A stretch of DNA of 10,934 nt from Syntrophaceae bacterium (GTDB lineage: Bacteria; Desulfobacterota; Syntrophia; Syntrophales; UBA2210): assembly GCA_030619435.1 (NCBI GenBank), contig JAUXBI010000029.1, positions 1 through 10,934 on the forward strand, in the 5' to 3' direction. This document shows, piece by piece, positions 6,739 through 10,934 of this stretch. Both the position numbers and the translations under genes were made by a program. How positions within the stretch are numbered: the stretch's first letter is position 1; each line of letters starts with the position of its first letter. Below the pieces are notes generated by a model. It was given only the letters and a program-made list of their open reading frames with translations, had not been told where the DNA came from and made no database searches.

Positions 6739-7901
6739 AGAATATATCCATTCTGGGATCAACCGGCTCCATAGGCGTGAGTACTCTTGATATTGTAGCT
6801 CGAAATCCCTCCAGATTCAAGGTGGTTGCCCTTGCCGCAGGCAGGAACATTTCGCTTTTTAAGAGACAAATAGACAAATTTGAGCCGGAGATTGTCTCCG
6901 TTATTGATGACGAACACGCCGACAAGTTACGTGAAATACTCGGACACTCTGTCGTGCCGAAGATATTGTCGGGTGACAACGGATACAGGGAAGTTGCTTC
7001 AAGGGAAAAGGCTGATATGGTCGTGTCGGCCATATCAGGTGCGGCGGGTCTTCCCCCGACGATTGAAGCCATTGATGCGGGGAAAGACATCGCACTTGCC
7101 AATAAGGAAACGATGGTTATGGCGGGGGAACTTGTCATTGAGAAGGCCGCATCCCGGGGAGTGAAGATCCTTCCTGTTGACAGCGAGCACAACGCAATTT
7201 TTCAGTGTTTGAAAGGTCATGACAAAAAGGAAGTGAAAAGGCTTGTTCTTACGGCCTCTGGAGGACCCTTCTTAAATCTTTCCCTGGAGCGATTTGCATC
7301 CATAAGTCTTGACGATGCCCTTCAACATCCAAACTGGGAAATGGGCCGGAAGATTACCATAGATTCTGCATCCATGATGAACAAAGGGCTTGAAATCATA
7401 GAGGCCAGGTGGCTGTTTGACATGGATATAGATAAGATAGATGTTTGTGTACACCCGCAGAGCATCGTACATTCAATGGTCGAATACGTTGACGGTTCTG
7501 TTATAGCCCAGATGGGAGTGCCCGATATGAGAGGTCCCATATCATACGCCCTTTCATATCCTGAAAGATTACAGGGAGCAGTGGAATCACTGGATTTGTG
7601 TTCTGTAGGTGCACTGGAGTTTATAAACCCGGACTACGCTAAATTCCCGGCTCTTGAACTTGCGTACGCGGCTGCCGGGAAAGGCGGATCCGCACCGGCG
7701 GTTCTGAATGCATCAAATGAGGTGGCTGTGGAGGCTTTTGTAGAGGGAAAGATACGATTTGTGGATATTACTCTTATTGTAAAAGAGGTTCTTGATTCCC
7801 ACCTGACAAAAGAAATTAACCGGGTTGAGGATGTCCTCGATGCAGACTGCTGGGGACGTGCCAGGGCTAAAGAAGTTATTAAGAAAAGGATAATGTTTTA
7901 A
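6735..7901 (+). CDS. dxr: 1-deoxy-D-xylulose 5-phosphate reductoisomerase
   Basis: Dxr (IspC) rearranges and reduces DXP to 2-C-methyl-D-erythritol 4-phosphate with NADPH, the committed step of the MEP isoprenoid pathway and the target of fosmidomycin. The 388 residues are typical. Visible are the NADPH-binding GSTGSIG (8-14), LANKET (121-126), the metal-binding LPVDSEHNAIFQCL (146-159, ligands D149 and E151), TASGGPF (173-179), and HPNWEMGRKITIDSASMMNKGLE (198-220), which ends in the third metal ligand E220. The C-terminal helical domain (ALNASNEVAVEAF type) is intact. The start codon overlaps the cdsA stop (ATGA) and has no strong ribosome site, so translation is probably coupled to cdsA. 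The isoprenoid made here feeds UppS two genes upstream. Confidence 0.97.
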   Translation: MKNISILGSTGSIGVSTLDIVARNPSRFKVVALAAGRNISLFKRQIDKFEPEIVSVIDDEHADKLREILGHSVVPKILSGDNGYREVASREKADMVVSAISGAAGLPPTIEAIDAGKDIALANKETMVMAGELVIEKAASRGVKILPVDSEHNAIFQCLKGHDKKEVKRLVLTASGGPFLNLSLERFASISLDDALQHPNWEMGRKITIDSASMMNKGLEIIEARWLFDMDIDKIDVCVHPQSIVHSMVEYVDGSVIAQMGVPDMRGPISYALSYPERLQGAVESLDLCSVGALEFINPDYAKFPALELAYAAAGKGGSAPAVLNASNEVAVEAFVEGKIRFVDITLIVKEVLDSHLTKEINRVEDVLDADCWGRARAKEVIKKRIMF

Positions 7902-8968
7902 TGGGTTTAAGTATTGTATCAGTGATAATTCTATTGGGAGTGTTGATTTTTGTTCACGAACTGGGTCACTTTTCCGTGGCGAAGTACTTCGGTGTGGGTG
8001 TTCTCAAATTCTCACTCGGTTTCGGTCCCAGGTTGATCAGCAAAAAGATTGGAGAAACGGAATACGTACTCTCTGCGATACCGCTTGGAGGGTATGTAAA
8101 GATGTTGGGTGAATCGGAAAATGAGGAAGAACTGCCCCCGGAAGATAAGAAACGGTCATTTCAGGAACAGACCGCGTTGAGGAAGATAGCAATAGTGGCG
8201 GCGGGACCATTGACCAATTTCATCTTTGCCATTCTTGCTTTTGCCGTGGTGTACGCTGCCGGGGTTCCGGTTTCCACGTCCAGGATTGGAGACGTACAGA
8301 AAGATAGTGCGGCGTTTGAAGCGGGTATTCGGAGCGGGGATGTTATTATTGCGATAAATGACATGGAAATCTCGCACTGGTCGGAACTGGTGAACGCTGT
8401 AAGCAGGAGCAACGGTGGACAAATCAGGATAAGTATAGACAGGGAGGGCGGAACATTCGATGTAGATGTAGCGCCGAGACCTGTAAAATCAAAAAATATC
8501 TTTGGTGAAGAGATCAATGCCTATCGAATAGGGATAGGTATTTCCGATGAAACGGTTATAGTAAAGCAGGGCCCGGTGGGTGCACTTTATGCGGGAGTTG
8601 AGCAGACATGGGGGTGGACAAAGCTTACATGTCTCGGTATTGTCAAGATAATACAGGGTGTTGTTTCTCCAAAAGAACTGGGTGGGCCGATACTGATAGC
8701 ACAAATGGCGGGCTCGCAGGTACGTAAAGGTTTCCTGCCCTTTATATTTCTGATGGCGGTATTGAGTGTAAACCTCGGGGTTTTGAATTTTCTACCCATC
8801 CCTGTGCTTGACGGCGGGCATCTTTGCTTTTTCCTGATAGAGGCCGTTACAGGTAAAGAAGTTAACATGAAGTGGAAAGAAATGTCACAACAGGTGGGAT
8901 TCTTTCTTCTGATGCTCCTGATGATATTTGTTTTCTACAATGATATAGCCAGAATACTAAGCAATTGA
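7901..8968 (+). CDS. rseP: RseP-type site-2 protease (RIP zinc metalloprotease) with one PDZ domain
   Basis: This is an inner-membrane zinc protease that cuts membrane-embedded substrates. In E. coli it cleaves the anti-sigma factor RseA and leftover signal peptides. The 355 residues start with a membrane segment bearing the active site HELGHF (H19, E20, H23). The GGYVKM membrane-associated loop (63-68) follows, then a second hydrophobic segment (about 95-121) and a single PDZ domain (about 122-195, with AFEAGIRSGDVIIAINDMEI). The C-terminal segment has the third metal ligand in PIPVLDGGH (D304), and a last membrane helix (334-346). E. coli RseP has about 450 residues and two PDZ domains; one-PDZ forms are common elsewhere. 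Start and stop are shared with dxr (TAATG), with AAAGGA at 7885-7890 upstream. No rseA or rpoE-like gene is visible nearby, so its substrate is unknown. Confidence 0.95.
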   Translation: MGLSIVSVIILLGVLIFVHELGHFSVAKYFGVGVLKFSLGFGPRLISKKIGETEYVLSAIPLGGYVKMLGESENEEELPPEDKKRSFQEQTALRKIAIVAAGPLTNFIFAILAFAVVYAAGVPVSTSRIGDVQKDSAAFEAGIRSGDVIIAINDMEISHWSELVNAVSRSNGGQIRISIDREGGTFDVDVAPRPVKSKNIFGEEINAYRIGIGISDETVIVKQGPVGALYAGVEQTWGWTKLTCLGIVKIIQGVVSPKELGGPILIAQMAGSQVRKGFLPFIFLMAVLSVNLGVLNFLPIPVLDGGHLCFFLIEAVTGKEVNMKWKEMSQQVGFFLLMLLMIFVFYNDIARILSN

Positions 8969-9007
8969 GTGCCAGAAGCACAACGGCACAGTAACTCGAA
9001 ACTCAAC

Positions 9008-9712
9008 ATGATTACATTAGCTATTGATACCTCTGCTGGAACAACGAGCGTTGCGTTGCTTGAGGATGACAGTATCCTGGCCGAGCTTTTCATGAACAGC
9101 GGGAGAAACCATGCGGAAACACTCCTGCCGGCAATTGAGAAACTGATTTCCTCGGTGGGGATCAAAGCAGGGAAAGAGGCGCCCTTTTCGGGTATAGATC
9201 TGTTTGCTTTTACGGCAGGTCCGGGTTCCTTTACCGGGTTGAGGGTGGGTGCGAGCACCGTCAAGGGGCTGGCATTTGTTCTGCGAAAACCGGTTGTCGG
9301 GATTTGCACCCTGGATGCGCTTGTCCTGAACGTTCCGGATCTCTATCTTAAAGATGTTAATATCTGTCCTATGCTGGATGCCGGCAGGGGGGAAGTATAT
9401 ACAGCACTCTATGCCCCTTCCAAAACCGGGATATATGAAAAGACGCTGATGGAATGCGTTGTGTGCCCGGATGAATTTCTGGGTTCAATAGACGGAGAAG
9501 TCATATTTCTGGGGGATGGAGCTGGAAAATATCGCGATACTATAGGGAACGTATTACCTGGCAGATCGTCCTTTATGCCCTCATACTTTAACAACGTAAA
9601 GGCGTATGCGGTGGGTCTTTTAGGGAGAAAGAAGTTTTATGATGGTGATATATCAGATATAATGACCGTGACTCCCGATTATCTCCGTGCTTCTTACGCA
9701 ATAAAAAGCTGA
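9008..9712 (+). CDS. tsaB: tRNA threonylcarbamoyladenosine biosynthesis protein TsaB
   Basis: TsaB is the scaffold partner of TsaD in the complex that puts threonylcarbamoyl on A37 of tRNAs reading ANN codons. From the ATG at 9008 it has 234 residues, the normal length. It begins with the ASKHA nucleotide-fold strand MITLAIDTSAGTTSVAL (1-17). It then shows HAETLLPAIEKL (35-46) and the hallmark AGPGSFTGLRVG (70-81), which separates TsaB from TsaD; TsaD instead carries metal-binding histidines. The frame is also open from a GTG at 8969, directly after the rseP stop, which would add 13 residues (PEAQRHSNSKLN plus start) with no family match. I favour 9008, but neither start has a clear ribosome site, so translation may depend on ribosomes finishing rseP. 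No rimI or tsaD neighbour is visible. Confidence 0.93.
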   Translation: MITLAIDTSAGTTSVALLEDDSILAELFMNSGRNHAETLLPAIEKLISSVGIKAGKEAPFSGIDLFAFTAGPGSFTGLRVGASTVKGLAFVLRKPVVGICTLDALVLNVPDLYLKDVNICPMLDAGRGEVYTALYAPSKTGIYEKTLMECVVCPDEFLGSIDGEVIFLGDGAGKYRDTIGNVLPGRSSFMPSYFNNVKAYAVGLLGRKKFYDGDISDIMTVTPDYLRASYAIKS

Positions 9713-9759
9713 CGGCTTCTACGACAGTTTGAAGTCCATAACAACCCCGTGTGAATATG

Positions 9760-9788
9760 TTGACACAGGCTGTTTTATCTAATATAAA
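9760..9788 (+). promoter_or_regulatory. Predicted sigma-70 promoter of psd-pssA
   Basis: TTGACA (9760-9765) is a perfect -35 box and TATAAA (9783-9788) matches the -10 consensus at five of six bases. The spacer is exactly 17 bases. It lies in the gap between tsaB and psd, and a transcript would start near 9794-9796, about 50 bases before the psd ATG. This is the best promoter match seen in the window. It implies that psd and pssA can be made independently of the upstream genes. Confidence 0.8.
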
Positions 9789-9837
9789 TCGGCTTGGCTG
9801 GTGTATCTGGTAAACAAGAAGTAGGTTTGAAGCCGAT
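9788..9837 (+). repeat. Inverted repeat around the psd transcription start
   Basis: ATCGGCTT (9788-9795) and AAGCCGAT (9830-9837) are perfect 8-base inverted copies separated by 34 bases. The left arm starts on the last base of the -10 box and reaches the expected start of transcription. RNA made from the local promoter would therefore lack most of the left arm. A DNA operator pair is thus as plausible as an RNA stem; read-through RNA from tsaB could form the stem. No T-run follows, so it is not a typical terminator. Function is unknown. Confidence 0.4.
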
Positions 9838-9846
9838 GGTATTTCT

Positions 9847-10488
9847 ATGAATAATAAAACTTTCCCCATTGTTCCTGACGGGTTTTTCTTTATCATACCC
9901 CTCGCTGTTCTGGCGATAGTGCTAATATGCCTCAAAGTTATGTGGGTGGGTGTTTTCTTCCTTGCCGTCACTCTTTTTGTGCTGTGGTTTTTTCGTAATC
10001 CCAACAGGGTGACTCCTGAAGACGAGAAGGCCGTGATATCACCGGCAGACGGCAGAGTTATAAAGATAGAAGAAGTGGAAGAAGAGATGCTGAAAGGGAA
10101 AGTCATAAAAGTGAGCATTTTTATGAACATCTTTAGTGTCCACGTCAACAGGGTACCCTGTACCGGTACGGTAAAGAAAATCAGTTACAGGAAAGGCAAG
10201 TTTTTCGCCGCTAATCTTGACAAGGCGTCCGAGCTCAATGAGAGGAATTCAGTTCTTATCGAGACGGTGGATGGAATACAGATACTTACCATACAGATAG
10301 CGGGAATGATCGCAAGAAGGATAGTTTGTTGGGTTAAAGAAGGCATGGAAATTCAGAAAGGTGGACGTTTCGGGCTCATAAAATTCGGTTCCCGCCTCGA
10401 AGTTTTTATGCCTCTTGACGCCACAATCCACGTAAAGGTTGGAGACAAGGTACGTGCTGGAGAAACCAGAATAGGATATCTGATATGA
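9847..10488 (+). CDS. psd: Phosphatidylserine decarboxylase proenzyme, short (archaeal-type) form
   Basis: Psd removes CO2 from phosphatidylserine to give phosphatidylethanolamine at the inner membrane. It is made as a proenzyme that cuts itself to create a pyruvoyl group. The 213 residues fit the short form, unlike the roughly 320-residue E. coli enzyme. Two hydrophobic segments (about 13-30 and 33-49) anchor the N-terminus, followed by FFRNPNR. Conserved catalytic blocks are SPADGRV (65-71, D68), [12 protein letters not shown] (93-104, H99) and [17 protein letters not shown] (173-189). The cut is expected between G181 and S182, with S182 becoming the pyruvoyl group. The ATG at 9847 has only a weak ribosome site (GATGG, 9835-9839). 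It follows a promoter and overlaps pssA by 4 bases, and the two genes encode consecutive steps. Confidence 0.95.
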   Translation: MNNKTFPIVPDGFFFIIPLAVLAIVLICLKVMWVGVFFLAVTLFVLWFFRNPNRVTPEDEKAVISPADGRVIKIEEVEEEMLKGKVIKVSIFMNIFSVHVNRVPCTGTVKKISYRKGKFFAANLDKASELNERNSVLIETVDGIQILTIQIAGMIARRIVCWVKEGMEIQKGGRFGLIKFGSRLEVFMPLDATIHVKVGDKVRAGETRIGYLI

Positions 10489-10934
10489 AGAAAAACCCAA
10501 GGATAAATCGTGACAGCATGAAGAAGGGTATTTATATACTCCCAAACCTTTTCACAACTGCGAGCCTGTTTTTCGGATTTTATTCGATAATAGCCTCCAT
10601 AGGGGGAGATTTTTCAAGGGCAGCCGTTGCCATAATAATATCCTGCATCCTGGACGGTCTTGACGGAAAGATTGCCAGAGTCACAAATACGACCAGCAAA
10701 TTCGGCGCCGAGTATGATTCTCTCTCCGATCTTATTGCGTTTGGCATGGCACCCGCGATCCTTGCATATTCATGGGCGCTCGTATCGTTCGGGAGATATG
10801 GATGGCTTGCCGCGTTTCTCTTTGTGGTATGCGGGGCACTCAGGCTTGCAAGGTTCAATGTGCAGATTGGCATTATGGACAGCAAGATATTTAACGGCCT
10901 GGCCATTCCGGCAGCCGCTGTTGTCATCGCTACG
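10485..10934 (+). CDS. pssA: CDP-diacylglycerol-serine O-phosphatidyltransferase, N-terminal part (3' end outside window)
   Basis: PssA joins CDP-diacylglycerol and serine to give phosphatidylserine in the inner membrane, the step just before Psd. The reading frame is open for exactly 150 codons to the right edge. The CDP-alcohol phosphatidyltransferase motif is complete: D57, D60-G61, A64-R65, G74, D78 and D82 in the spacing D-x2-D-G-x2-A-R-x8-G-x3-D-x3-D. Hydrophobic segments lie at about 16-37, 44-57, 83-100 and 107-122, and GALRLARFN (about 122-130) is typical of the type II (Bacillus-like) PssA family. The CDP-alcohol motif alone would also allow PgsA, but the N-terminus ([23 protein letters not shown]), the RLARFN block and the psd neighbour favour PssA. 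The ATG overlaps the psd stop (ATGA), with AGGA at 10473-10476. Confidence 0.92.
   Translation, partial: MKKNPRINRDSMKKGIYILPNLFTTASLFFGFYSIIASIGGDFSRAAVAIIISCILDGLDGKIARVTNTTSKFGAEYDSLSDLIAFGMAPAILAYSWALVSFGRYGWLAAFLFVVCGALRLARFNVQIGIMDSKIFNGLAIPAAAVVIAT

Overview
The window is a dense block of essential housekeeping genes, all on the + strand, about 10.9 kb long. It runs from the 3' part of secA to the 5' part of pssA. The order is secA (partial) - argJ - rpsB - tsf - pyrH - frr - uppS - cdsA - dxr - rseP - tsaB - psd - pssA (partial). The rpsB-tsf-pyrH-frr-uppS-cdsA-dxr-rseP core is a classic bacterial cluster. The flanking argJ, the short 'archaeal-type' psd paired with pssA, the ~200-residue EF-Ts, moderate GC and frequent AGA/AGG and ATA codons suggest a deltaproteobacterium in the broad sense (Desulfobacterota, perhaps near Syntrophales). 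That placement is inference from gene order and protein form, not a database result.

Layout. Bases 1-840 hold the C-terminal third of SecA, ending in its zinc-binding tail. ArgJ (944-2128) follows after a 103-base gap. A 150-base gap with a good hairpin at 2198-2237 then leads into the translation block: S2, EF-Ts, UMP kinase and ribosome recycling factor (2279-5056). This block ends at a strong intrinsic terminator (5081-5103). The envelope and isoprenoid block follows (5190-8968): undecaprenyl diphosphate synthase, CDP-diacylglycerol synthase, DXP reductoisomerase and the RseP protease. These genes are tightly packed, with two overlapping junctions. TsaB (tRNA t6A synthesis) follows without a clear ribosome binding site of its own. 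A 134-base gap contains a near-consensus sigma-70 promoter (9760-9788) and an inverted repeat. After it come psd and pssA, overlapping by 4 bases.

How the genes work together. rpsB, tsf and frr serve translation and pyrH supplies UDP/UTP precursors. Dxr starts the committed MEP isoprenoid route, whose end products UppS turns into the lipid carrier for cell-wall sugars. CdsA makes CDP-diacylglycerol, which PssA converts to phosphatidylserine and Psd to phosphatidylethanolamine, so the lipid route is split between two blocks. SecA and RseP handle protein export and membrane-protein cleavage.

No mobile element, CRISPR, RNA gene or novel system is visible. No gene-free stretch exceeds 150 bases. 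The observations most worth checking are regulatory: the rpsB leader hairpin, and the psd promoter with its inverted repeat spaced 42 bp centre to centre.
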